Shown here: positions 15,704-25,745 of the stretch, one piece after another
How the letters are laid out: each line of letters starts with the position of its first letter
Numbering within the stretch: the first letter of the stretch is position 1
Assembly: GCA_964443415.1 (NCBI GenBank)
Contig: CAYUDC010000001.1
Span: forward strand, 32,095-96,094
DNA: 64,000 nucleotides
Reading direction: 5' to 3'
Source: B1 sp964443415
GTDB taxonomy: Bacteria > Bacteroidota > Bacteroidia > UKL13-3
Translations under genes and position numbers: made by a program
Notes under the pieces: generated by a model
What the model saw: only the letters and a program-made list of their open reading frames with translations
Database searches by the model: none
What the model was told of the DNA's origin: nothing

Positions 15704-18583
15704 ATGAGCAAAAAAGCGCAAGCCAAAATAAACCCATCGGCGTCGGAGGTTTATAACGAGAATATAGAGATATTAGGTGCAAGAGAGCATAACCTAAAGA
15801 ACATTGATGTGGTAATCCCAAGGAATAAGTTGGTTACCATTACAGGATTAAGCGGAAGTGGTAAATCGTCCTTGGCATTTGATACCATTTTTGCCGAAGG
15901 TCAGCGCCGCTACATGGAGAGCTTTTCTGCCTATGCCCGACAATTTATTGGCAATATGGAGCGTCCGGATGTAGATAAGATAAACGGACTTTCGCCAGTG
16001 ATTGCCATTGAGCAAAAAACAGTGAATAAAAACCCACGTTCTACTGTGGGCACTATTACTGAAATTTATGATTTTTTGAGATTATTATTTGCTAGAGCAG
16101 CCGATGCCTACAGCTATGAAACAGGGGAGAAAATGGTGAAGTTTTCTGAGGAGCAAATCATTGGTTCTATCATAGAAAAGTTTGAGCAGAAAAAAATTTC
16201 CATTCTAGCCCCTTTGGTTAAAGGAAGAAAGGGACATTACAGAGAATTATTTGAGCAAGTTAGAAAGCAAGGATATACTAAGATTAGATTAGACGGAGCC
16301 ATTGTAGATCTTACGCCTAAAATGCAGGCTGATAGGTATAAAATTCATGATATTGAGTTACTCATTGATAGAATAGAAACTACCAAAGGCGCAAGATTTA
16401 GAATTTCTGAAAGTGTAAAAAGTGCCCTAAAAATGGGTAAAGGAACCCTATTGGTTTTAGATAATTTATCCAACGAGGTATTTCATTACAGCAAGTTTTT
16501 GATGGATCCTAAGAGCGGAATATCTTACGATGAACCTCAACCGAACAGTTTTTCTTTTAACTCGCCTTATGGTGCATGTACCGTTTGCGATGGACTTGGT
16601 GTAAAAAGTATCATTGATGAAAAATCTATCATACCAGACCCCAAATTAAGTATCAATAAAGGGGCACTTTCACCACTGGGTGAAGCTAGAGACAACTGGA
16701 CCTTCTTGCAATTAAGAGAATTGGCAAAAAGACATAAATTTTCTTTTGCAGACCCTATCGAAAAAATCAGCAGACAAGCTTTAGATGTTATCCTTTATGG
16801 CTCAGACGAACCCATTGTCATACCCTACCAATACAGTAGCGGATATACTCAAAATTACAATGCCACATGGGAAGGCTTGGTGCCATTAATCACTAGACAT
16901 TTTCACGAAAAAAGCTATGATGCCATCTATCGTTGGGCAGAAGAATTTATGGAGCTTCAACCATGCCCTGCCTGCCAAGGAGCGCGTTTAAAGAAAGAGT
17001 CCCTACATTATAAAATTGCTGATAAAAATATTGCAGAACTTGCCCAAATGGAAATTCATGCCTTGGGAGATTGGTTTGAAAACATTGAGGCAAAGTTAGA
17101 CGAGAGGCAACTGGTAATTTCTACCGAAATTTTAAAGGAAATAAGAAGCAGAATTTCCTTTTTACGCAATGTAGGGATTGATTATCTTTCGCTTAATTCT
17201 CCGTCAAAAACTTTGAGTGGCGGAGAAGCTCAACGCATTAGGTTGGCTACCCAAATTGGTTCACAGCTTACAGGTGTTTTATATATTTTAGATGAACCAA
17301 GTATTGGATTACATCAAAGAGATAATGTTAGGTTAATTGATTCTCTTAAATCTTTGCGTGATATTGGGAACAGTGTAATTGTGGTTGAACACGACAAAGA
17401 CATGATGGAGGAAAGTGATTTTATCCTAGATATTGGCTATGGAGCAGGGGTTCATGGTGGTCATATTGCAGCCAAAGGCACCATGCAAGATATCTTAAAC
17501 TCTGATTCAATTACTGCGCAATACCTCAATGGTAAGAAATCAATTGAGGTGCCTTTAAAACGAAGAGAAGGTAATGGAAAATCCCTCGTGTTATCTGGTG
17601 CTACAGGGAATAACTTAAAGAATGTTACAGTAAGTTTTCCTTTGGGCAAATTAATTGGAGTAACGGGAGTGAGTGGAAGTGGAAAATCATCCTTGATAAA
17701 CGAAACTTTGTATCCAATTTTGCGCCAGCATTTTTATAATTCTCACCAAAAACCCCTTCCTTTTAAAAGCATCAAGGGTTTAGAACATATTGATAAAGTA
17801 ATTGAGATAGATCAAAGTCCAATTGGCCGAACACCACGCAGCAATCCTGCTACTTATGTGGAGGTTTTTAGTGATATTAGAAATTTGTATGCATCACTAC
17901 CAGAAGCCAAAATACGTGGATATAAACCAGGTAGATTTTCATTTAATGTCAAAGGCGGTAGGTGCGAAACTTGTCAAGGTGCAGGTATGCGAACCATTGA
18001 AATGAATTTTTTACCTGACGTATATGTAAAGTGTGAAACCTGTAATGGTAAAAGGTATAACAGAGAGACTTTAGAGGTTAGATATAAAGGAAAAAGTATC
18101 AATGATGTTTTGGATATGCCCATTGAAGAGGCAGTGCATTTTTTTGAAAATACACCACATATCCTTCGTAAGATTGACGCTTTAAACGATGTTGGATTAG
18201 GATACATTACTTTGGGTCAACAAAGCACTACATTGAGTGGAGGTGAAGCCCAACGGGTAAAATTAGCCACCGAATTAAGCAAGAAAGATACGGGCAACAC
18301 TTTTTATATTTTAGATGAGCCTACCACAGGATTGCATTTTGAGGATGTAAGGGTTTTATTGGGCGTATTACAAAAGCTTACCGATAAAGGAAATACAGTT
18401 TTAGTGATAGAGCATAACTTAGATATTATCAAAGTAGTAGACCATATCATTGATATTGGTCCAGAAGGCGGGAAACACGGTGGAGAAGTAATCGCTTTTG
18501 GTACCCCCGAAGAAGTGATTAAATCTAAGAAAAGCCATACTGCTAAATTCTTAGCAAAAGAGCTTAATTTAGGTCGCAATTAA
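15704..18583 (+). CDS. uvrA: Excinuclease ABC subunit A
   Basis: 959 residues, the usual UvrA size. Two ABC modules are visible: Walker A GLSGSGKSS (48-56) and later GVSGSGKSS, each with the LSGGEAQR signature and a LDEPSIGLH or LDEPTTGLH Walker B. Zinc-binding cysteine pairs appear as CTVCDG, CPACQG and CETCQG...CETCNG. UvrA dimers find bulky DNA lesions and load UvrB in nucleotide excision repair. A 40-bp gap separates it from the DUF218 gene, and its 3' end overlaps the convergent VOC gene by 20 bp. Confidence 0.98.
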   Translation: MSKKAQAKINPSASEVYNENIEILGAREHNLKNIDVVIPRNKLVTITGLSGSGKSSLAFDTIFAEGQRRYMESFSAYARQFIGNMERPDVDKINGLSPVIAIEQKTVNKNPRSTVGTITEIYDFLRLLFARAADAYSYETGEKMVKFSEEQIIGSIIEKFEQKKISILAPLVKGRKGHYRELFEQVRKQGYTKIRLDGAIVDLTPKMQADRYKIHDIELLIDRIETTKGARFRISESVKSALKMGKGTLLVLDNLSNEVFHYSKFLMDPKSGISYDEPQPNSFSFNSPYGACTVCDGLGVKSIIDEKSIIPDPKLSINKGALSPLGEARDNWTFLQLRELAKRHKFSFADPIEKISRQALDVILYGSDEPIVIPYQYSSGYTQNYNATWEGLVPLITRHFHEKSYDAIYRWAEEFMELQPCPACQGARLKKESLHYKIADKNIAELAQMEIHALGDWFENIEAKLDERQLVISTEILKEIRSRISFLRNVGIDYLSLNSPSKTLSGGEAQRIRLATQIGSQLTGVLYILDEPSIGLHQRDNVRLIDSLKSLRDIGNSVIVVEHDKDMMEESDFILDIGYGAGVHGGHIAAKGTMQDILNSDSITAQYLNGKKSIEVPLKRREGNGKSLVLSGATGNNLKNVTVSFPLGKLIGVTGVSGSGKSSLINETLYPILRQHFYNSHQKPLPFKSIKGLEHIDKVIEIDQSPIGRTPRSNPATYVEVFSDIRNLYASLPEAKIRGYKPGRFSFNVKGGRCETCQGAGMRTIEMNFLPDVYVKCETCNGKRYNRETLEVRYKGKSINDVLDMPIEEAVHFFENTPHILRKIDALNDVGLGYITLGQQSTTLSGGEAQRVKLATELSKKDTGNTFYILDEPTTGLHFEDVRVLLGVLQKLTDKGNTVLVIEHNLDIIKVVDHIIDIGPEGGKHGGEVIAFGTPEEVIKSKKSHTAKFLAKELNLGRN

Positions 18584-18959
18584 ACTGCCATCTGATGCCA
18601 AACTTATCGGTGAGCATGCCAAATCGGGCGCCCCAAAAAGTGTCTTGTAATGGCATTTCAATCTTACCACCCTCTGCTAGGTTTTTAAAAACATCATCCA
18701 TAATAAAAACTTCAACAAAGCTCAAAGACATAGAGCTATTATGGGAAATGTTTGTTCCGGGTTGATCCGAACCGTGTATGCGGTTATTTTCGAAAACCAA
18801 CTCGGCATGCATGAGTTTGTTTTCGTAACCTTTTGGAAACTCCATAGGAGCACCTTCGTATTTGTTTTTTGAAATTACTTCGCCATTGAAAACCTTGGCA
18901 TAGAAGTCAAAAGCAGCCTCGCATTGGCCATCAAAATTTAAGTAGGGAGCAAGTATCAT
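18564..18959 (-). CDS. VOC family (PhnB-like glyoxalase fold) protein
   Basis: 131 residues from the ATG at 18959; an earlier ATG at 18980 adds seven residues. Segments LAPYLNFDGQCEAAFDFYAKVFNG, HAELVFENNRIHGSD and the closing FGMLTDKFGIRWQFN mark the PhnB / 3-demethylubiquinone-methyltransferase-like branch of the vicinal oxygen chelate superfamily. The substrate is unknown for most members. It stands alone between uvrA and the sensor/regulator operon. The TAATTTGC upstream of the start is close to but not a full TAnnTTTG match. Confidence 0.85.
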   Translation of the reverse strand: MILAPYLNFDGQCEAAFDFYAKVFNGEVISKNKYEGAPMEFPKGYENKLMHAELVFENNRIHGSDQPGTNISHNSSMSLSFVEVFIMDDVFKNLAEGGKIEMPLQDTFWGARFGMLTDKFGIRWQFNCDLN

Positions 18960-19030
18960 AATTGTTTTGATTTGCTCCAAAACTGCAAATTAGAAAAGAA
19001 TCTAACTATGAGATTAATCAGGATTAGCTT

Positions 19031-19765
19031 TTAGGAAGCATTGGCATGCATTTGTTCCTTTTCGTCGCTGTGGTCAAACCTATAACCGATTCCTCTGGCA
19101 CTTTGAATAAACTCTGGTTGTTTAGGATCTTTCTCGAAGTATTTTCTGAGGGCTAAAATAAAGTTATCTATGGTTCGTGTATTAGGGATAACAGTATAGT
19201 CCCATACAACTTTTAGGATGTGTTCGCGACTTACCACCTGGTTTTTATTTTCGATGAGTAAACGCATCAACAACAATTCCTTTTTGGTTAGCTCAAAATT
19301 TCCGTTGGTGCCAAAAGCTTCGTGGCTTTCGAAGTTTATCCAATTATTGCCAAAATAGAAAATCTTCGGAATTCTATTTTCTATGCTCACTTTTATTTGT
19401 TTGCTGCGTTCTAATAATTTATTGACACGCAGCATAAGTTCTTCTAATTCAAAAGGTTTGGTTAGATAATCGTCTGCACCTTTCTTTAGTCCAGCAATTC
19501 TATCTGCTGGGGTGTTTTTTGCTGATAAAAATAGCACAGGGATATTTTGGTCGTACATGCGAATGTTCTCGCAAACCATTAATCCATCCATTTCTGGCAA
19601 CATAATGTCGAGAATTACCAAGTCGAATTTCTGTTCTCTGAAGCTTTTTACAGCATCAGTGCCTGTTCCCGAAATATGCACTACATAACCTTCTAACTCA
19701 AGATTTAACTTGATGGCATGTTGTAGATGAACCTCATCCTCCACTAACAAAATTCTATTTTGCAT
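19031..19765 (-). CDS. OmpR/PhoB-family response regulator
   Basis: 244 residues from the ATG at 19765; the longer open frame to 19843 lies inside the kinase gene and is rejected. The receiver domain (about 4-118) has the acidic pocket VEDE, phosphoacceptor D53 (ILDIMLPEMDG), and KPF. The winged-helix DNA-binding domain (about 140-235) shows the OmpR-type ending TIDNFILALRKYFE...GIGYRF. It overlaps the kinase stop by 11 bp, so the two form a classic cotranscribed pair. The signal and target genes are not known. Confidence 0.95.
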   Translation of the reverse strand: MQNRILLVEDEVHLQHAIKLNLELEGYVVHISGTGTDAVKSFREQKFDLVILDIMLPEMDGLMVCENIRMYDQNIPVLFLSAKNTPADRIAGLKKGADDYLTKPFELEELMLRVNKLLERSKQIKVSIENRIPKIFYFGNNWINFESHEAFGTNGNFELTKKELLLMRLLIENKNQVVSREHILKVVWDYTVIPNTRTIDNFILALRKYFEKDPKQPEFIQSARGIGYRFDHSDEKEQMHANAS

Positions 19766-20864
19766 CCGACTTAAATTTAATTTCAAACTTTGTACCTCTT
19801 GGCTCTGTAACCCCAATAGTAATCCTAGATTTATGCAGTTCAACCAAGTGTTTCACAATGAATAACCCTAAACCCGTGCCTTTTGTTTTTCTGGTGTTTT
19901 CATCTCCACTTCTAAAAAACTTATTGAACAATAATTTCTTATCATTTTCAGAAATTCCTGGTCCATTATCTGCAATAGACAGTGTAATTTCTTGATTTTT
20001 TGAATGAAGATTTACCCAAATTTCCACCTCTGGTCCGCCATATTTAACGGCGTTCGTTAACAAGTTACCCAAAATCATTTCCATGGCATTGGGGTCTGTT
20101 TTTAATAATATTTGCTCCTCAATGTCTAAATGAATTCTGCTTTCCATGTTTCTTGGACGTGCAAAATTTAAGACGTATTCTGTGCATAGTTCACTCAGAT
20201 TTACATTCTGATATTGCAGTTGATAGGCCTTACTATCTAGTTGTGCAGATAGCAGAAGATTCTCTACTTGTGCTTGCAGTCTAGCTACCTCATCGAGTGA
20301 GTTATTAATAATTTCGGCAGTTTGTAGTTCATTAAGTTTACGCTTGCGCATGGTTTCTAGGTATAGCCTAACTGCAGTTAAAGGGGTCTTTAACTCATGC
20401 GTAATGGACAGTAAAAAATTTGATTGCCTTTTTTTAAACCCAATTTCTTTTTTGAGACTCCTGTAAATGGTTAGAATCCCCCAGAATAGGAGCAGCATCA
20501 TTACCGTACCTTCTAGGATGTACATCATCACCTTGCGCTGGTATTTTTTTTCGATTTGTTCGTAACCTTCCCAGCTAGGTTTTATCATGAAATTTCGAAG
20601 TGGGTCAAACTTATCAATGATGATTAACTCTAATTGAGGGTAGTGCATCTGAAAATACTTTTTCATTTCAACCGAGTCGTAAAATAACTCTTGGTCTACA
20701 GCACCCTGAATGTCGAAAGTTGCCTTATAACTCTCGTTGTTGAGAATTTCAAAGTCTTTTTCAAAAATAATTTTAGAGCTGCGGTAATGCGCGAATGTCC
20801 ACCAGCCAAATGCAGCTAAGATGTAAATACTTAATACAATAAAAATTACTCCCGCCCTATTCAA
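19755..20864 (-). CDS. Sensor histidine kinase
   Basis: 369 residues with two membrane helices (about 5-22 and 112-134) framing a sensor segment of about 90 residues outside the cytosol. The HisKA box is SITHELKTPLTA with phosphoaccepting H156. ATP-binding N, G1 (DNGPGIS) and G2 (GTGLGLFI) boxes follow. The start is a TTG, because a stop lies just upstream and the next ATG would remove the first helix. It sits between a PspC-domain gene (12 bp upstream) and its regulator. The PspC neighbour hints at membrane-stress sensing, which is inference. Confidence 0.93.
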   Translation of the reverse strand: MNRAGVIFIVLSIYILAAFGWWTFAHYRSSKIIFEKDFEILNNESYKATFDIQGAVDQELFYDSVEMKKYFQMHYPQLELIIIDKFDPLRNFMIKPSWEGYEQIEKKYQRKVMMYILEGTVMMLLLFWGILTIYRSLKKEIGFKKRQSNFLLSITHELKTPLTAVRLYLETMRKRKLNELQTAEIINNSLDEVARLQAQVENLLLSAQLDSKAYQLQYQNVNLSELCTEYVLNFARPRNMESRIHLDIEEQILLKTDPNAMEMILGNLLTNAVKYGGPEVEIWVNLHSKNQEITLSIADNGPGISENDKKLLFNKFFRSGDENTRKTKGTGLGLFIVKHLVELHKSRITIGVTEPRGTKFEIKFKSDAK

Positions 20865-20876
20865 CGTTCATACTTT

Positions 20877-21095
20877 TTAAAGTTCCCAAATGGTTTTTCT
20901 TCCCGGTCTTAGATAGTGTTTTAGGTTCAGCCAAAAAGCCATGACCAGGTAAATAATAATTGGCGAGCCCATGGTAATAAATGAGGTATAGATAAAATAC
21001 AGTCTAATAGTAGAGGATGAAATACCAAAGCGTTCACCTAGGTAATTACATACTCCAAATGCATGTTTCTCTACAAAAAATTTAAGTTTATCCAT
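20877..21095 (-). CDS. PspC domain-containing small membrane protein
   Basis: 72 residues from the ATG at 21095; a TTG at 21116 adds seven. The sequence FGVCNYLGERFGISSSTIRLYFIY followed by a hydrophobic helix matches the PspC domain. In PspC the first half packs at the membrane and the second half is a transmembrane segment. PspC proteins take part in the phage-shock membrane-stress response or act as toxin-antitoxin-like small regulators. It is 12 bp upstream of a sensor kinase in the same operon, so it may feed that kinase. Confidence 0.85.
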   Translation of the reverse strand: MDKLKFFVEKHAFGVCNYLGERFGISSSTIRLYFIYTSFITMGSPIIIYLVMAFWLNLKHYLRPGRKTIWEL

Positions 21096-21118
21096 TGACA
21101 ATAATACTCGCACCAATA

Positions 21119-21715
21119 TTAATTATTTTTTTTCACAGTTTCAATGTGCCAACCATCCTTTATTTTGTATTTTGGTTTGTCAGAGAAAAGAAGGTTCATT
21201 CCAATGTTAATACCAAGTCCAACGCCTAAAGAAATAGCTAGGTTTTTTCCATCACTGTAGGCATTTCTTTCGTTTAAGTCTTTAAGTAAAAACACCGCAC
21301 TTAAGCCGGCGCTAATTCCTATTAGGCTTTTTAACATATTTGCAGAAGCAGACCGCCTTTTAAACGACTCAATATCTTTAAATTTAATTTCTTTCCAAGG
21401 GTTGTTACCTCCAGCAAATACAGTTGACATAGGGGAGTATGGATGAACAATACCCACATACAACGAGCTATCGGTGACTCCTTGTAAAGTGTGTTTAAAA
21501 AATTCGGTTTGACCCAAATAACCTTTATAGCGAATAATTAAAAAATCACCTGGTTTTGCTAAGATAGTTTTTTGTTGAACAGTATCTATGAATCTAACTG
21601 CCTCCTGAGAACGAGCGCTTAGGCCCAGTAGCATCAGCGAAAACACAATCATTAATCCTTTGATTAAAGATTTTCCTTTTTGAATAGTGGTTCGGTAAAT
21701 GTGCATTGTAAACAT
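21119..21715 (-). CDS. Exported or membrane-associated protein of unknown function
   Basis: 198 residues. The N-terminus is basic with a hydrophobic core ending LSARSQ, which suggests a signal peptide cut near residue 37. The mature part has a short beta-rich region (KPGDFLIIRYKGYLGQ) and a second hydrophobic Gly-rich stretch (LAISLGVGLGINIGMNLLF) that may reinsert in a membrane. I recognise no family. The start overlaps the end of the DUF2851 gene by 52 bp; an ATG three codons later is equally possible. Operon position beside PspC and a sensor kinase suggests an envelope role. Confidence 0.7.
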   Translation of the reverse strand: MFTMHIYRTTIQKGKSLIKGLMIVFSLMLLGLSARSQEAVRFIDTVQQKTILAKPGDFLIIRYKGYLGQTEFFKHTLQGVTDSSLYVGIVHPYSPMSTVFAGGNNPWKEIKFKDIESFKRRSASANMLKSLIGISAGLSAVFLLKDLNERNAYSDGKNLAISLGVGLGINIGMNLLFSDKPKYKIKDGWHIETVKKNN

Positions 21716-22878
21716 TTTTTAGACTCGCAATAGTATTTCTTCAAATGTAATAAAGCTTGAGAATCTTTGGCATTTTCTATAAATATTCCCATTTCTTTAA
21801 AAATTTTGATCACAGAAATATTTTCTGCTTCCATAGATTCTAATAAACGAATGGCAATTTCTTCTTGTCCATATTTACCTTCAATTTTTCCGTAAGCAAA
21901 TTTTATAGGGATGATTACATTGATGATTAAGCCGTCGTAGAAGGCAGATTTTACCCCACCTAAAAGGGCTCGTAAGGAAGTAATATCTTTAACCTCTATC
22001 GATTTTTTGAGGAGTTGTTTTTCATTACAAATAAGTTCGATTACTTGTGCCATGCGTTTTTCGGGGAAGGAGGCTGGCCTATTCCCTTTATGCTTCCAAG
22101 CTGATTTATCCATAATAGGTAACTTCAGCAAGTTATTTAACTCTTTAAATTTTGATTCGCTGGCCTCTTCAAATTGGTTAAAATCTAAGCCAGAAACCCC
22201 TGCAAATAAACTAAGTAGCGTTGGTGGTTCTTCTCGGTATTTTTGGATCAAACCCCATGGTACGGACTTTATTAGTTGCTCCATAGGTAAATTGTTTAGG
22301 CCCATTCCTGCATATTGAAAAAGTAATTGAATGAGTAATTCTTCCCAATGGAATTTATTGGCTACTAATCTTTCTTCAATTAAAGCAAGTTTAAATTTGA
22401 GTCGCTCAATGATGAGTCTTTCAATAAAAATGCTAACTAATTCGGGTGCTGGTAGTACAAAAATGTTTTGGCAAGGTATTTTAGCCTTGCTCTTCATCAA
22501 AACATCAAAGTTTTCAAGCAATTTCTCGGGGATGAATGGCTTTAATTCTAGGCTTGGAATAGGATTGCCAAATATATCATATACCTCTTCATCGTGCAGG
22601 TAAACAACATGCAAGATGATGTTTTGGTAGGCAGCATCTTGTTGGTGTTTGTGCTTGCGCCAATCACTACTTTTTACATGTACTTCTAGGTTACCTGCCC
22701 ATGTAGTTCCATCTATTACAAGGCGAGCATCGTAAAAATCGGGTCCTTGGTGTGAATTTAAGAGACCTGTTTTAATTACCTTAATTTCTTTGCCACATTT
22801 GGTGGTAAGCGAATGGTTAAGCAGATATTTTCCTAGCCATATATATTGAAGTAGGTTTTCTGGTGGCAACTTTTGCAT
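21664..22878 (-). CDS. DUF2851 family protein
   Basis: 404 residues from the ATG at 22878; the longer frame to 22911 adds an unlikely N-terminus. The opening MQKLPPENLLQYIW and the block SHQGPDFYDARLVIDGTTWA followed by GNLEVHVKSSDW are typical of DUF2851, common in Bacteroidota and of unknown function. The D/E-x-K-like arrangement (DFYDARL...LEVHVKSSDW) resembles PD-(D/E)xK nuclease cores, but this is a pattern impression only. The C-terminus has a Cys cluster (CESKKCLQC). It leads a five-gene leftward operon. Confidence 0.85.
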   Translation of the reverse strand: MQKLPPENLLQYIWLGKYLLNHSLTTKCGKEIKVIKTGLLNSHQGPDFYDARLVIDGTTWAGNLEVHVKSSDWRKHKHQQDAAYQNIILHVVYLHDEEVYDIFGNPIPSLELKPFIPEKLLENFDVLMKSKAKIPCQNIFVLPAPELVSIFIERLIIERLKFKLALIEERLVANKFHWEELLIQLLFQYAGMGLNNLPMEQLIKSVPWGLIQKYREEPPTLLSLFAGVSGLDFNQFEEASESKFKELNNLLKLPIMDKSAWKHKGNRPASFPEKRMAQVIELICNEKQLLKKSIEVKDITSLRALLGGVKSAFYDGLIINVIIPIKFAYGKIEGKYGQEEIAIRLLESMEAENISVIKIFKEMGIFIENAKDSQALLHLKKYYCESKKCLQCTFTEPLFKKENL

Positions 22879-22958
22879 GATGCTTGGTTTATAGACCACA
22901 TAAATAATCAAATAACAAAAAATAAGTTATTTTGCAACCCCACTTAAATCCAGTTTAT

Positions 22959-25493
22959 ATGAAAAAATTTTTACTTGCTTTTGTTTCTTTTGTACTTTTA
23001 AGTTTAGCAAGCTTTGGCCAAGCGGTATTGCCTACGGTTTGGAATTTTAGTTCACCTGGCATCAGCACACCACCTGCTGGATGGACACTGGGTTTAGGTA
23101 CCAATGGTAACCTTACTTACGCCTTTGGAATAGGAGATGCCATCTCTGCTAGATTAGATGCCACAGGTGAATTTATAACCATTCAGATAGCAGATAAACC
23201 AGGTGAATTAAGTTATTGGCTAAGCCCTCAAAATGCTGGAAATGCATGGGGTGGTCAGTTTGATATTCAAGAAAGCCCTAATGGTACCACATGGTCTACC
23301 ATTCGTTCTATTACTACAAAAGCAACAACCTCTACCAATTTTACTGGTGGCAGATACCTAGAGAATTTACAAACTACTACTAGGTTTGTTAGGTTTTATT
23401 ATACCACCAAACTTCCTGGAGGCTCTGCTGGAGGTGGGAACATGGCGGTAGATAGCGTAATGATTAAACCAGCCCCAGCGCCACCAACACCAGGTATACA
23501 ATTAAAGTTGGGATCAAATGTTCTGGTGAATGGAAATACAGTGATCATTGGTAACAATGCCAATACGCAATTTAATTTAACAAACACAGGAACTCAACAA
23601 TCACTCATTATTGATAGCGCGTCTTTATCTGGACTGAATGCATCCGATTTTAGCCTTCAAAATTTACCAGATACCATTGTTGCAACAAGCAGTAAAAACT
23701 TCTTACTAAATTTTACTGCTGGCGCACCAGGTACTCGCAGAGCTACATTAACCTTATTTTCTAACGATCCAGATAAACCAACATTTAGAATATCGCTTTA
23801 TGCCATAGGCGGAAGTTTGGCCTCTGAGCCTACTGCCCAAGCCTCGGCAATTAACTTTACCTCCATTAAATCTTATGCATTTAATGTTCAACTAGATGCA
23901 ACTAGCAAACCTGCTGAGAAGTTTTTGGTGCTCAAAAAGCTTGGGTCAGACATTACCGAAACTCCAGCAGATGGCATTACCTATACAAAAGGAGACTACA
24001 TTGGCAGTGCTCAGGTTGAGTTTATTTTAGATTCAAGTTTTAACTGGACACCTAATTATATCCATGCCCAGAAGAATTATCATTATGCAGTGTTTAGCTT
24101 TAATGGTCCTGCTGGATTTGAAAATTATCTTACTTCCAATCCATTAAAAGGAAGCGTAACTACAAGTGGTAGAACACCCGGAAATTATTATGCTGGGATT
24201 AACCCAGCAGCTACAAGTTTTGTGAGTGATTTAAGTGCTAGGATCAACCCTCATGATACAATTTTTTATAGTAACTACATCTCTAGATTAGTAAATCCAT
24301 GGTTGGCTAGAGACACTAGCGGTGGCAAAAAGGTAGTTACCTGTGTTTATACTGGGCATCAGTTTGTGTATTCGGAGCCATTTTTATGGGCCAGTGGAAA
24401 CAATGGTGCTGTGTTAACGCGTGAGCATACTTGGCCACAAAGTTGGATGCCAAGCAACCAGGGTAATCCCGATTGGCCAAATGCACCGGGCACCAATAGA
24501 GAGTTACCAGAATACAATGATTTACATAATTTGTTTCCGGCCCATCAAATAAATGCCAATGCCAGACGCAGCAATAATCCATTTCATGAAGTAGTAACGC
24601 CTAGTTATACTTCTCCAACTGGTTTTGGCATGTTGGGTGTAGATAGTTTTGGCATTACCTCTTATGAGCCAAGGCCAGAACAAAAAGGTGATGTAGCACG
24701 AGCCTTGTTTTACATGGCAGTGGCCTACAATGGGGTTGGGTCAAAATCATGGTCTATTCCAAATCAGCAATCTTTAAATTTATTAAAACAATGGCATCAA
24801 ATGGATCCACCAGATGATTTTGAAATTGCCAGAAATGAATTTATAGCCGTAACGCAAAAGAATCGTAATCCATTTGTTGATTTTCCAGAGTGGGTAGAAA
24901 GAATTAATTTCAGAACCATGGCATATGTGCCAGGGGATAGTATACCACCTATACCAAAATCAATTAACATTACCTCTCCTAAGGCAACAGATACCTGGAG
25001 AAAAGGAATGGCAGCTAGCATATCTTATACCTTTCAGAACATCGATTCGGTAAATATATTTTTTAGTTCAGATTCAATGAAAACATGGACCAATATTGCT
25101 GGCAATGGCATAGCCCTGTCTGTTGCAAATAATCCTTTTGTATTTACACCCCTTAGCTATTTTGACCATCCAACAGGCATTGTGATAGTGAAAGACAAGT
25201 CTAGTAATACGGCAGATACCTCAAGCTATTTCTTATTAGAAACAAGTAATGGATTATTAAATACTATTGGTTCGACCCAAATATTAGCTTATCCAAATCC
25301 TTTTGAAAGCCTATTGAATGTAAGGATTAATCAAGCCGGTTTAGTTAATATTTTCTTAATTGATTTACAAGGAAAAGTACTTGTTCAAACCCATGAGCCT
25401 AGAGTTGATACGAGAGAAATTCCAAATGGAGTTTACATCTTAAGGGTTGAAACTGCTCAAGGCCTTTATTTACAGAAAGTTGTAAAAAACTGA
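22959..25493 (+). CDS. Secreted endonuclease I family protein with T9SS sorting domain
   Basis: 844 residues from MKKFLLAFVSF (ATG at 22959), a clear signal peptide. Residues 20-170 form a beta-sandwich. Residues about 175-290 resemble the ASPM/SPD-2/Hydin immunoglobulin-like module (TGTQQSLIIDSASLSGLNASDF). About 400-640 is an endonuclease I domain with REHTWPQSW (about 488-496) and NDLHNLFPAHQ, the His-metal-finger nuclease core. A T9SS type A sorting domain ends the protein (AYPNPF, GVYILRV). The product should be an extracellular or surface nuclease, useful for using DNA as a nutrient or for remodelling biofilm. The metal-binding residues look intact. Confidence 0.88.
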   Translation: MKKFLLAFVSFVLLSLASFGQAVLPTVWNFSSPGISTPPAGWTLGLGTNGNLTYAFGIGDAISARLDATGEFITIQIADKPGELSYWLSPQNAGNAWGGQFDIQESPNGTTWSTIRSITTKATTSTNFTGGRYLENLQTTTRFVRFYYTTKLPGGSAGGGNMAVDSVMIKPAPAPPTPGIQLKLGSNVLVNGNTVIIGNNANTQFNLTNTGTQQSLIIDSASLSGLNASDFSLQNLPDTIVATSSKNFLLNFTAGAPGTRRATLTLFSNDPDKPTFRISLYAIGGSLASEPTAQASAINFTSIKSYAFNVQLDATSKPAEKFLVLKKLGSDITETPADGITYTKGDYIGSAQVEFILDSSFNWTPNYIHAQKNYHYAVFSFNGPAGFENYLTSNPLKGSVTTSGRTPGNYYAGINPAATSFVSDLSARINPHDTIFYSNYISRLVNPWLARDTSGGKKVVTCVYTGHQFVYSEPFLWASGNNGAVLTREHTWPQSWMPSNQGNPDWPNAPGTNRELPEYNDLHNLFPAHQINANARRSNNPFHEVVTPSYTSPTGFGMLGVDSFGITSYEPRPEQKGDVARALFYMAVAYNGVGSKSWSIPNQQSLNLLKQWHQMDPPDDFEIARNEFIAVTQKNRNPFVDFPEWVERINFRTMAYVPGDSIPPIPKSINITSPKATDTWRKGMAASISYTFQNIDSVNIFFSSDSMKTWTNIAGNGIALSVANNPFVFTPLSYFDHPTGIVIVKDKSSNTADTSSYFLLETSNGLLNTIGSTQILAYPNPFESLLNVRINQAGLVNIFLIDLQGKVLVQTHEPRVDTREIPNGVYILRVETAQGLYLQKVVKN

Positions 25494-25745
25494 GTCAATA
25501 GATTGTGATTTTTTTACAGTTTCAGTTGAATTGAATCAATGTCAAAACATTAATTTTTTCTTATAAATAGTATTTATTCCGATAAAATTTTCTAAATTTG
25601 ATTATATGAACTTTGTTTATTCAAAAAAATTATTTTACCAAACTCTGATAAAACTTGATTATTGGAGGACCATGATTTGGAATGAATAGAAGCTATTTTT
25701 AGCCCTATTTCATTTGGTTTTTACATTTAAACAAATCTTTATTTT
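25494..25745. other. 252-bp AT-rich gap upstream of the giant GEVED gene
   Basis: No gene, RNA or convincing promoter was found here. The stretch is strongly AT-rich. A possible TTTG (25676-25679) is followed by a poor -7 at an unsuitable distance. Given its size it probably holds the promoter and a longer leader for the 3055-residue secreted protein. Confidence 0.4.

Noticed and set aside
19766..19843. N-terminal extension of the OmpR regulator
   Set aside because: It lies within the kinase coding sequence; the receiver domain begins at the Met at 19765.
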